Position numbers and translations under genes: made by a program. Under the pieces are notes generated by a model. That model did no database searches, was not told the origin of the DNA, and was given only the letters and a program-made list of their open reading frames with translations. From Prosopocoilus inquinatus (taxonomy: Eukaryota > Arthropoda > Insecta > Coleoptera > Lucanidae), in contig JAYKNF010000032.1 in assembly GCA_036172665.1 (NCBI GenBank), positions 62,001-126,000 on the forward strand: 64,000 nt of DNA. The letters are read 5' to 3'. This document shows positions 26,601 through 39,285 of the stretch, piece after piece (within the stretch, counting starts at the first letter, position 1; every line of letters starts with the position of its first letter).

Positions 26601-29600
26601 GTAACTCTGATGAGAAATACAAAGATTTCGGAAGCAGCAGAAGCTGGAAATAGTTTTGAACGAAACACCACCTATTAGCGTTGTTCCTGTGATGTATCTA
26701 AACGATCCTTACTTATCTAACATGTTATTTGACGTTTGGATGGACTCCAGTAAGTCTGATGTGAGATACAAAGTTTTTGGACGCAGCAGGAGCTGGAAAT
26801 AGTGTTAAACGAAACAACACGTATTAGCGTTGTTCCTGTGCTGTATCTAATCGATACTTACTTATCTATCATGTTATTTGACGTTTCGATGGACTCCAGT
26901 AACTCTGATGTGAGATACAAAGTTTTTGGACGCAGCAGGAGCTGGAAATAGTTTTAAACGAAACAACACGTATTAGCGTTGTTCCTGTGCTGTATCTAAT
27001 CGATCCTTACTTATCTATCATGTTATTTGACGTTTGGATTAACTCCAGTAACTCTGATGTGAGATACGACGTTTTCGGACGCAGCAGAAGCTGGAAATAG
27101 TTTTAAACGAAACAACACGTATTAGCGTTGTTCCTGTGATGTATCTAATCGATCCTTACTCATCTATCATGTTATTTGACGTTTGAGTGGACTCCAGTAA
27201 CTCTGATGAGAGATACAAAGATTTCGGACGCAGCAGAAGCTGGAAATACTTTTGAACGATACACCACCTATTAGCGTTGTTCCTGTGATGTATCTAAACG
27301 ATCCTTACTTATCTAACATGTTATTTGACGTTTGGATGGACTCCAGTGTGTCTGATGTGAGATACAAAGTTTTGGGACGCAGCAGGAGCTGGAAATAGTT
27401 TTAAACGAAACAACACGTATTAGCGTTGTTCCTGTGCTGTATCTAATCGATCCTTACTTATCTATCATGTTATTTGACGTTTGGATGGACTCCAGTAACC
27501 CTGACGTGAGATACGAAGTTCTCGGACGCAGCAGAAGCTGGAAATAGTTTTAAACGAAGCAACAGGCATTAGCGTTGTTCCTGTGATGTATCTAATCGAT
27601 CCTTACTCATCTATCATGTTATTTGACGTTTCGATGGACTCCAGTAACTCTGATGTGAGATACGACGTTTCCGGACGCAGCAGAAGCTGGAAATAGTATT
27701 AAACGAAACAACACGTATTAGCGTTGTTCCTGTGATGTATCTAATCGATCCTTACTCATCTATCATGTTATTTGACGTTTGGATGGACTCCAGTAACTAG
27801 GATGAGAGATACAAAGATTTCGGACGCAGCAGAAGCTGGAAATAGTTTTGAACGAAACAACACCTATTAGCGTTGTTCCTGTGATGTATCTAAACGATCC
27901 TTACTTATCTAACATGTTATTTAACGTTTGGATACACTCCAGTAAGTCTGATGTGAGATACAAAGTTTTTGGACGCAGCAGGAGCTGGAAATAGTTTTAA
28001 ACGAAACAACACGTATTAGCGTTGTTCCTGTGCTGTATCTAATCGATACTTACTTATCTATCATGTTATTTGACGTTTCGATGGACTCCAGTAACTCTGA
28101 TGTGAGATACGAAGTTTTCGGACGCAGCAGAAGCTGGAAATAGTTTTAAACGAAACAACACGTATTAGCGTTGTTCCGGTGATGTATCTAATCGATCCTT
28201 ACTCATCTATCATGTTATTTGACGTTTGGATGGACTCCAGTAACTCTGATGTGAGATACAAAGTTTTTGGACGCAGCAGGAGCTGGAAATAGTTTTAAAC
28301 GAAACAACACGTATTAGCGTTGTTCCTGTGCTGTATCTAATCGATCCTTACTTATCTATCATGTTATTTGACGTTTGGATGGACTCCAGTAACTCTGATA
28401 TGAGATACGACGTTTTCGGGCGCAGCAGAAGCTGGAAATAGTTTTAAACGAAACAACACGTATTAGCGTTGTTCCTGTGATGTATCTAATCGATCCTAAC
28501 TCATCTATCATGTTATTTGACGTTTGGGTGGACTCCAGTGAGTCTGATGTGAGATACAAAGTTTTGGGACGCAGCAGGAGCTGGAAATAGTTTTAAACGA
28601 AACAACACGCATTAGCGTTGTTCCTGTGATGTATCTAATCGATCCTTACTCATCTATCATGTTTTTTGACGTTTCGATGGACTCCAGTAACTCTGATGTG
28701 AGATACGACGTTTCCGGACGCAGCAGAAGCTGGAAATAGTATTAAACGAAACAACACGTATTAGCGTTGTTCCTGTGATGTATCTAATCGATCCTTACTC
28801 ATCTATCATGTTATTTGACGTTTGGATGGACTCCAGTAACTAGGATGAGAGATACAAAGATTTCGGACGCAGCAGAAGCTGGAAATAGTTTTGAACGAAA
28901 CAACACCTATTAGCGTTGTTCCTGTGATGTATCTAAACGATCCTTACTTATCTAACATGTTATTTAACGTTTGGATACACTCCAGTAAGTCTGATGTGAG
29001 ATACAAAGTTTTTGGACGCAGCAAGAGCTGGAAATAGTTTTAAACGAAACAACACGTATTAGCGTTGTTCCTGTGCTGTATCTAATCGATCCTTACTTAT
29101 CTATCATGTTATTTGACGTTTGGATGGACTCCAGTAACCCTGACGTGAGATACGAAGTTCTCGGACGCAGCAGAAGCTGGAAATAGTTTTAAACGAAACA
29201 ACACGCATTAGCGTTGTTCCTGTGATGTATCTAATCGATCCTTACTCATCTATCATGTTATTTGGCGTTACGATGGACTCCAGTAACTTAGATGTGAGAT
29301 ACGAAGTTCTCGGACGCAGCTGAAGCTAGAAATAGTTTTAAACGAAACAACATGCATTAGCGTTGTTCCTGTGATGTATCTAATCGATCCTTACTCATCT
29401 ATCATGTTATTTGGCGTTACGATGGACTCCAGTAACTTAGATGTGAGATACGAAGTTCTCGGACGCAGCTGAAGCTAGAAATAGTTTTAAACGAAACAAC
29501 ATGCATTAGCGTTGTTCCTGTGATGTATCTAATCGATCCTTACTTATCTATCATGTTATTTGACGTTTGGATGGACTCCAGTTACCCTGACTTGAGATAC

Positions 29601-32600
29601 GAAGTTCTCGGACGCAGCCGAAGCTGGAAATAGTTTTAAACGAAACAACACGTATTAGCGTTGTTCCTGTGCTGTATCTAATCGATCCTTACTTATCTAT
29701 CATGTTATTTGGCGTTTCGATGGACTCCAGTAGCTCTGATGTGAGATACGACGTTTTCGGACGCAGCAGAAGCTGGAAATAGTTTTAAACGAAACAACAC
29801 GCATTAGCGTTGTTCCTGTGATGTATCTAATCGATCCTTACTTAGCTACTATGTTATTTGACGTTTCGATGGACTCAAGTAACTCTAATGTGAGATACGA
29901 CGTTTTCGGACGCAGCAGAAGCTGGAAATAGTTTTAAACGAAACAACACGTATTAGCGTTGTTCCTGTGATGTATATAATCGATCCTTACTCATCTATCA
30001 TGTTATTTGACGTTTGGATGGACTCCAGTAACTCTGATGAGAAATACAAAGATTTCGGAAGCAGCAGAAGCTGGAAATAGTTTTGAACGAAACAACACCT
30101 ATTACCGTTGTTCCTGTGATGTATCTAAACGATCCTTACTTATCTAACATGTTATTTAACGTTTGGATACACTCCAGTAAGTCTGATGTGAGGTACAATG
30201 TTTTGGGACGCAGCAGGAGCTGGAAATAATTTTAAACGAAACAACACGTATTAGCGTTGTTCCTGTGCTGTATCTAATCGATCCTTACTTATCTATCATG
30301 TTATTTGACGTTTCGATGGACTCCAGTAACTTAGATGTGAGATACGAAGTTCTCGGACGCAGCTGAAGCTAGAAATAGTTTTAAACGAAACAACACGCAT
30401 TAGCGTTGTTCCTGTGATGTATCTAATCGATCCTTACTTATCTATCATGTTATTTGACGTTTGGATGGACTCCAGTAAGTCTGATGTGAGGTACAATGTT
30501 TTGGGACGCAGCAGGAGCTGGAAATAGTTTTAAACGAAACAACACGTATTAGCGTTGTTCCTGTGCTGTATCTAATCGATCCTTACTTATCTATCATGTT
30601 ATTTGACGTTTGGATGGACTCCAGTAACCCTGACGTGAGATACGAAGTTCTCGGACGCAGCAGAAGCTGGAAATAGTTTTAAACGAAGCAACAGGCATTA
30701 GCGTTGTTCCTGTGATGTATCTAATCGATCCTTACTCATCTATCATGTTATTTGACGTTTCGATGGACTCCAGTAACTCTGATGTGAGATACGACGTTTC
30801 CGGACGCAGCAGAAGCTGGAAATAGTATTAAACGAAACAACACGTATTAGCGTTGTTCCTGTGATGTATCTAATCGATCCTTACTCATCTATCATGTTAT
30901 TTGACGTTTGGATGGACTCCAGTAACTAGGATGAGAGATACAAAGATTTCGGACGCAGCAGAAGCTGGAAATAGTTTTGAACGAAACAACACCTATTAGC
31001 GTTGTTCCTGTGATGTATCTAAACGATCCTTACTTATCTAACATGTTATTTAACGTTTGGATACACTCCAGTAAGTCTGATGTGAGATACAAAGTTTTTG
31101 GACGCAGCAGGAGCTGGAAATAGTTTTAAACGAAACAACACGTATTAGCGTTGTTCCTGTGCTGTATCTAATCGATACTTACTTATCTATCATGTTATTT
31201 GACGTTTCGATGGACTCCAGTAACTCTGATGTGAGATACGAAGTTTTCGGACGCAGCAGAAGCTGGAAATAGTTTTAAACGAAACAACACGCATTAGCGT
31301 TGTTCCTGTGATGTATCTAATCGATCCTTACTCATCTATCATGTTATTTGGCGTTACGATGGACTCCAGTAACTTAGATGTGAGATACGAAGTTCTCGGA
31401 CGCAGCTGAAGCTAGAAATAGTTTTAAACGAAACAACATGCATTAGCGTTGTTCCTGTGATGTATCTAATCGATCCTTACTCATCTATCATGTTATTTGG
31501 CGTTACGATGGACTCCAGTAACTTAGATGTGAGATACGAAGTTCTCGGACGCAGCTGAAGCTAGAAATAGTTTTAAACGAAACAACATGCATTAGCGTTG
31601 TTCCTGTGATGTATCTAATCGATCCTTACTTATCTATCATGTTATTTGACGTTTGGATGGACTCCAGTAACCCTGACTTGAGATACGAAGTTCTCGGACG
31701 CAGCCGAAGCTGGAAATAGTTTTAAACGAAACAACACGTATTAGCGTTGTTCCTGTGCTGTATCTAATCGATCCTTACTTATCTATCATGTTATTTGGCG
31801 TTTCGATGGACTCCAGTAGCTCTGATGTGAGATACGACGTTTTCGGACGCAGCAGAAGCTGGAAATAGTTTTAAACGAAACAACACGCATTAGCGTTGTT
31901 CCTGTGATGTATCTAATCGATCCTTACTTAGCTACTATGTTATTTGACGTTTCGATGGACTCAAGTAACTCTAATGTGAGATACGACGTTTTCGGACGCA
32001 GCAGAAGCTGGAAATAGTTTTAAACGAAACAACACGTATTAGCGTTGTTCCTGTGATGTATATAATCGATCCTTACTAATCTATCATGTTATTTGACGTT
32101 TGGATGGACTCCAGTAACTCTGATGAGAAATACAAAGATTTCGGAAGCAGCAGAAGCTGGAAGTAATTTTGAACGAAACACCACCTATTAGCGTTGTTCC
32201 TGTGATGTATCTAAACGATCCTTACTTATCTAACATGTTATCTGACGTTTGGATGGACTCCAGTAAGTCTGATGTGAGATACAAAGTTTTTGGACGCAGC
32301 AGGAGCTGGAAATAGTTTTAAACGAAACACCACGTATTAGCGTTGTTCCTGTGCTGTATATAATCGATCCTTACTTATCTATCATGTTATTTAACGTTTG
32401 GATACACTCCAGTAAGTCTGATGTGAGATACAAAGTTTTTGGACGCAGCAGGAGCTGGAAATAGTTTTAAACGAAACAACACGTATTAGCGTTGTTCCTG
32501 TGATGTATCTAAACGATCCTTACTTATCTAACATGTTATTTGACGTTTGGATGGACTCCAGTGTGTCTGATGTGAGATACAAAGTTTTGGGACGCAGCAG

Positions 32601-33546
32601 GAGCTGGAAATAGTTTTAAACGAAACAACACATATTAGCGTTGTTCCTGTAATGTATCTAATCGATCCTTACTCATCTATCATGTTATTTGACGTTTGGA
32701 CAGACTCCAGTAACTCTGATGTGAGATACAAAGTTATCGGACGCAGCAGAAGCTGGAAATAGTTTTGAACGAAACAACACCTATTAGCGTTGTTCCTGTG
32801 ATGTATCTAAACGATCCTTACTTATCTAACATGTTATTTGACGTTTGGATGGACTCCAGTAAGTCTGATGTGAGATACAAAGTTTTTGGACGCAGCAGGA
32901 GCTGGAAATAGTGTTAAACGAAACAACACGTATTAGCGTTGTTCCTGTGCTGTATCTAATCGATACTTACTTATCTATCATGTTATTTGACGTTTCGATG
33001 GACTCCAGTAACTCTGATGTGAGATACGAAGTTTTCGGACGTAGCAGAAGCTGGAAATAGTTTTAAACGAAACAACACGTATTAGCGTTGTTCCTGTGAT
33101 GTATCTAATCGATCCTTACTCATCTATCATGTTATTTGACGTTTGGATGGACTCCAGTAACTCTGATGTGAGATACAAATTTTTTGGACGCAGCAGGAGC
33201 TGGAAATAGTTTTAAACGAAACAACACGTATTAGCGTTGTTCCTGTGCTGTATCTAATCGATCCTTACTCATCTATCATGTTATTTGACGTTTGTGTGGA
33301 CTCCAGTAACTCTGATGAGAGATACAAAGATTTCTCAAGCAGCAGAAGCTGGAAATACTTTTGAACGATACACCACCTATTAGCGTTGTTCCTGTGATGT
33401 ATCTAAACGATCCTTACTTATCTAACATGTTATTTGACGTTTGGATGGACTCCAGTGTGTCTGATGTGAGATACAAAGTTTTGGGACGCAGCAGGAGCTG
33501 GAAATAGTTTTAAAAGAAACAACACGTATTAGCGTTGTTCCTGTGC
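23119..33546 (+). repeat. 70-monomer (10428-bp) HOR, copy 1
   Basis: This segment is 70 x 149 bp minus a 2-bp deletion. It is followed directly by a second copy at an offset of exactly 10428. The left limit is set by a mismatch at 23118/33546 (gatg versus gctg), upstream of which the subtypes differ. Markers at this offset include 'aactagg' 23476/33904, 'aatggatcc' 25361/35789, 'gtatataatc' 25951/36379, 'ttttttgacg' 28658/39086, and a rare 'aaacggaacaac' near 26363/36791. Confidence 0.93.
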
Positions 33547-36500
33547 TGTATCTAATCGATCCTTACTTATCTATCATGTTATTTGACGTTTGGATGGACT
33601 CCAGTAACCCTGACGTGAGATACGAAGTTCTCGGACGCAGCAGAAGCTGGAAATAGTTTTAAACGAAGCAACAGGCATTAGCGTTGTTCCTGTGATGTAT
33701 CTAATCGATCCTTACTCATCTATCATGTTATTTGACGTTTCGATGGACTCCAGTAACTCTGATGTGAGATACGACGTTTCCGGACGCAGCAGAAGCTGGA
33801 AATAGTATTAAACGAAACAACACGTATTAGCGTTGTTCCTGTGATGTATCTAATCGATCCTTACTCATCTATCATGTTATTTGACGTTTGGATGGACTCC
33901 AGTAACTAGGATGAGATACAAAGATTTCGGACGCAGCAGAAGCTGGAAATAGTTTTGAGCGAAACAACACCTATTAGCGTTGTTCCTGTGATGTATCTAA
34001 ACGATCCTTACTTATCTAACATGTTATTTAACGTTTGGATACACTCCAGTAAGTCTGATGTGAGATACAAAGTTTTTGGACGCAGCAGGAGCTGGAAATA
34101 GTTTTAAACGAAACAACACGTATTAGCGTTGTTCCTGTGCTGTATCTAATCGATACTTACTTATCTATCATGTTATTTGACGTTTCGATGGACTCCAGTA
34201 ACTCTGATGTGAGATACGAAGTTTTCGGACGCAGCAGAAGCTGGAAATAGTTTTAAACGAAACAACACGTATTAGCGTTGTTCCGGTGATGTATCTAATC
34301 GATCCTTACTCATCTATCATGTTATTTGACGTTTGGATGGACTCCAGTAACTCTGATGTGAGATACAAAGTTTTTGGACGCAGCAGGAGCTGGAAATAGT
34401 TTTAAACGAAACAACACGTATTAGCGTTGTTCCTGTGCTGTATCTAATCGATCCTTACTTATCTATCATGTTATTTGACGTTTGGATGGACTCCAGTAAC
34501 TCTGATGTGAGATACGACGTTTTCGGACGCAGCAGAAGCTGGAAATAGTTTTAAACGAAGCAACACGTATTAGCGTTGTTCCTGTGATGTATCTAATCGA
34601 TCCTTACTCATCTATCATGTTATTTGACGTTTGGGTGGACTCCAGTGAGTCTGATGTGAAATACAAAGTTTTGGGACGCAGCAGGAGCTGGAAATAGTTT
34701 TAAACGAAACAACACGCATTAGCGTTGTTCCTGTGATGTATCTAATCGATCCTTACTCATCTATCATGTTATTTGACGTTTCGATGGACTCCAGTAACTC
34801 TGATGTGAGATACGACGTTTCCGGACGCAGCAGAAGCTGGAAATAGTATTAAACGAAACAACACGTATTAGCGTTGTTCCTGTGATGTATCTAATCGATC
34901 CTTACTCATCTATCATGTTATTTGACGTTTGGATGGACTCCAGTAACTAGGATGAGAGATACAAAGATTTCGGACGCAGCAGAAGCTGGAAATAGTTTTG
35001 AACGAAACAACACCTATTACCGTTGTTCCTGTGATGTATCTAAACGATCCTTACTTATCTAACATGTTATTTAACGTTTGGATACACTCCAGTAAGTCTG
35101 ATGTGAGATACAAAGTTTTTGGACGCAGCAGGAGCTGGAAATAGTTTTAAACGAAACAACACGTATTAGCGTTGTTCCTGTGATGTATCTAAACGATCCT
35201 TACTTATCTAACATGTTATTTGAAGTTTGGATGGACTCCAGTAAGTCTGATGTGAGGTACAATGTTTTGGGACGCAGCAGGAGCTGGAAATAGTTTTAAA
35301 CGAAACAACACGTATTAGCGTTGTTCCTGTGCTGTATCTAATCGATCCTTACTTATCTATCATGTTATTTGACGTTTCGATGGACTCCAGTAACTTAGAT
35401 GTGAGATACGAAGTTCTCGGACGCAGCTGAAGCTAGAAATAGTTTTAAACGAAACAACACGCATTAGCGTTGTTCCTGTGATGTATCTAATCGATCCTTA
35501 CTTATCTATCATGTTATTTGACGTTTGGATGGACTCCAGTAAGTCTGATGTGAGGTACAATGTTTTGGGACGCAGCAGGAGCTGGAAATAGTTTTAAACG
35601 AAACAACACGTATTAGCGTTGTTCCTGTGCTGTATCTAATCGATCCTTACTTATCTATCATGTTATTTGACGTTTCGATGGACTCCAGTAACTTAGATGT
35701 GAGATACGAAGTTCTCGGACGCAGCAGAAGCTGGAAATAGTTTTAAACGAAACAACACGCATTAGCGTTGTTCCTGTGATGTATCTAATGGATCCTTACT
35801 CATCTATCATGTTATTTGGCGTTACGATGGACTCCAGTAACTTAGATGTGAGATACGAAGTTCTCGGACGCAGCTGAAGCTAGAAATAGTTTTAAACGAA
35901 ACAACATGCATTAGCGTTGTTCCTGTGATGTATCTAATCGGTCCTTACTTATCTATCATGTTATTTGACGTTTGGATGGACCCCAGTAACCCTGACTTGA
36001 GATACGAAGTTCTCGGACGCAGCCGAAGCTGGAAATAGTTTTAAACGAAACAACACGTATTAGCGTTGTTCCTGTGCTGTATCTAATCGATCCTTACTTA
36101 TCTATCATGTTATTTGGCGTTTCGATGGACTCCAGTAGCTCTGATGTGAGATACGACGTTTTCGGACGCAGCAGAAGCTGGAAATAGTTTTAAACGAAAC
36201 AACACGCATTAGCGTTGTTCCTGTGATGTATCTAATCGATCCTTACTTAGCTACTATGTTATTTGACGTTTCGATGGACTCCAGTAACTCTAATGTGAGA
36301 TACGACGTTTTCGGACGCAGCAGAAGCTGGAAATAGTTTTAAACGAAACAACACGTATTAGCGTTGTTCCTGTGATGTATATAATCGATCCTTACTCATC
36401 TATCATGTTATTTGACGTTTGGCTGGACTCCAGTAACTCTGATGAGAAATACAAAGATTTCGGAAGCAGCAGAAGCTGGAAATAGTTTTGAACGAAACAC

Positions 36501-39261
36501 CACCTATTAGCGTTGTTCCTGTGATGTATCTAAACGATCCTTACTTATCTAACATGTTATTTGACGTTTGGATGGACTCCAGTAAGTCTGATGTGAGATA
36601 CAAAGTTTTTGGACGCAGCAGGAGCTGGAAATAGTTTTAAACGAAACACCACGTATTAGCGTTGTTCCTGTGCTGTATCTAATCGATCCTTACTTATCTA
36701 TCATGTTATTTAACGTTTGGATACACTCCAGTAAGTCTGATGTGAGATACAAAGTTTTTGGACGCAGCAGGAGCTGGAAATAGTTTTAAACGGAACAACA
36801 CGTATTAGCGTTGTTCCTGTGATGTATCTAAACGATCCTTACTTATCTAACATGTTATTTGACGTTTGGATGGACTCCAGTGTGTCTGATGTGAGATACA
36901 AAGTTTTGGGACGCAGCAGGATCTGGAAATAGTTTTAAACGAAACAACACATATTAGCGTTGTTCCTGTAATGTATCTAATCGATCCTTACTCATCTATC
37001 ATGTTATTTGACGTTTGGCTGGACTCCAGTAACTCTGATGAGAAATACAAAGATTTCGGAAGCAGCAGAAGCTGGAAATAGTTTTGAACGAAACACCACC
37101 TATTAGCGTTGTTCCTGTGATGTATCTAAACGATCCTTACTTATCTAACATGTTATTTGACGTTTGGATGGACTCCAGTAAGTCTGATGTGAGATACAAA
37201 GTTTTTGGACGCAGCAGGAGCTGGAAATAGTGTTAAACGAAACAACACGTATTAGCGTTGTTCCTGTGCTGTATCTAATCGATACTTACTTATCTATCAT
37301 GTTATTTGACGTTTCGATGGACTCCAGTAACTCTGATGTGAGATACAAAGTTTTTGGACGCAGCAGGAGCTGGAAATAGTTTTAAACGAAACAACACGTA
37401 TTAGCGTTGTTCCTGTGCTGTATCTAATCGATCCTTACTTATCTATCATGTTATTTGACGTTTGGATTAACTCCAGTAACTCTGATGTGAGATACGACGT
37501 TTTCGGACGCAGCAGAAGCTGGAAATAGTTTTAAACGAAACAACACGTATTAGCGTTGTTCCTGTGATGTATCTAATCGATCCTTACTCATCTATCATGT
37601 TATTTGACGTTTGAGTGGACTCCAGTAACTCTGATGAGAGATACAAAGATTTCGGACGCAGCAGAAGCTGGAAATACTTTTGAACGATACACCACCTATT
37701 AGCGTTGTTCCTGTGATGTATCTAAACGATCCTTACTTATCTAACATGTTATTTGACGTTTGGATGGACTCCAGTGTGTCTGATGTGAGATACAAAGTTT
37801 TGGGACGCAGCAGGAGCTGGAAATAGTTTTAAACGAAACAACACGTATTAGCGTTGTTCCTGTGCTGTATCTAATCGATCCTTACTTATCTATCATGTTA
37901 TTTGACGTTTGGATGGACTCCAGTAACCCTGACGTGAGATACGAAGTTCTCGGACGCAGCAGAAGCTGGAAATAGTTTTAAACGAAGCAACAGGCATTAG
38001 CGTTGTTCCTGTGATGTATCTAATCGATCCTTACTCATCTATCATGTTATTTGACGTTTCGATGGACTCCAGTAACTCTGATGTGAGATACGACGTTTCC
38101 GGACGCAGCAGAAGCTGGAAATAGTATTAAACGAAACAACACGTATTAGCGTTGTTCCTGTGATGTATCTAATCGATCCTTACTCATCTATCATGTTATT
38201 TGACGTTTGGATGGACTCCAGTAACTAGGATGAGAGATACAAAGATTTCGGACGCAGCAGAAGCTGGAAATAGTTTTGAACGAAACAACACCTATTAGCG
38301 TTGTTCCTGTGATGTATCTAAACGATCCTTACTTATCTAACATGTTATTTAACGTTTGGATACACTCCAGTAAGTCTGATGTGAGATACAAAGTTTTTGG
38401 ACGCAGCAGGAGCTGGAAATAGTTTTAAACGAAACAACACGTATTAGCGTTGTTCCTGTGCTGTATCTAATCGATACTTACTTATCTATCATGTTATTTG
38501 ACGTTTCGATGGACTCCAGTAACTCTGATGTGAGATACGAAGTTTTCGGACGCAGCAGAAGCTGGAAATAGTTTTAAACGAAACAACACGTATTAGCGTT
38601 GTTCCGGTGATGTATCTAATCGATCCTTACTCATCTATCATGTTATTTGACGTTTGGATGGACTCCAGTAACTCTGATGTGAGATACAAAGTTTTTGGAC
38701 GCAGCAGGAGCTGGAAATAGTTTTAAACGAAACAACACGTATTAGCGTTGTTCCTGTGCTGTATCTAATCGATCCTTACTTATCTATCATGTTATTTGAC
38801 GTTTGGATGGACTCCAGTAACTCTGATATGAGATACGACGTTTTCGGGCGCAGCAGAAGCTGGAAATAGTTTTAAACGAAACAACACGTATTAGCGTTGT
38901 TCCTGTGATGTATCTAATCGATCCTAACTCATCTATCATGTTATTTGACGTTTGGGTGGACTCCAGTGAGTCTGATGTGAGATACAAAGTTTTGGGACGC
39001 AGCAGGAGCTGGAAATAGTTTTAAACGAAACAACACGCATTAGCGTTGTTCCTGTGATGTATCTAATCGATCCTTACTCATCTATCATGTTTTTTGACGT
39101 TTCGATGGACTCCAGTAACTCTGATGTGAGATACGACGTTTCCGGACGCAGCAGAAGCTGGAAATAGTATTAAACGAAACAACACGTATTAGCGTTGTTC
39201 CTGTGATGTATCTAATCGATCCTTACTCATCTATCATGTTATTTGACGTTTGGATGGACTC

Positions 39262-39285
39262 CAGTAACTAGGATGTGAGATACAA
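39262..39285 (+). repeat. Chimeric monomer, one-unit deletion junction
   Basis: The unit reads 'aactaggatgtgagatac', joining the 'taggatg' half of one subtype to the 'tgtgagatac' half of the next. In copy 1 (28843 onward) a 'gagagatacaaagatttcgg' half and the start of a 'tacactcc' unit lie between. The offset to copy 1 drops from 10428 to 10279, exactly 149, so one whole unit was lost in register. Confidence 0.9.

Noticed and set aside
28359..28559. 66-codon open frame identical to one at 38787-38987, read as a conserved gene
   Set aside because: The identity comes from the 10428-bp duplication of the satellite itself, not from coding constraint. The frame is antisense to the monomer direction.
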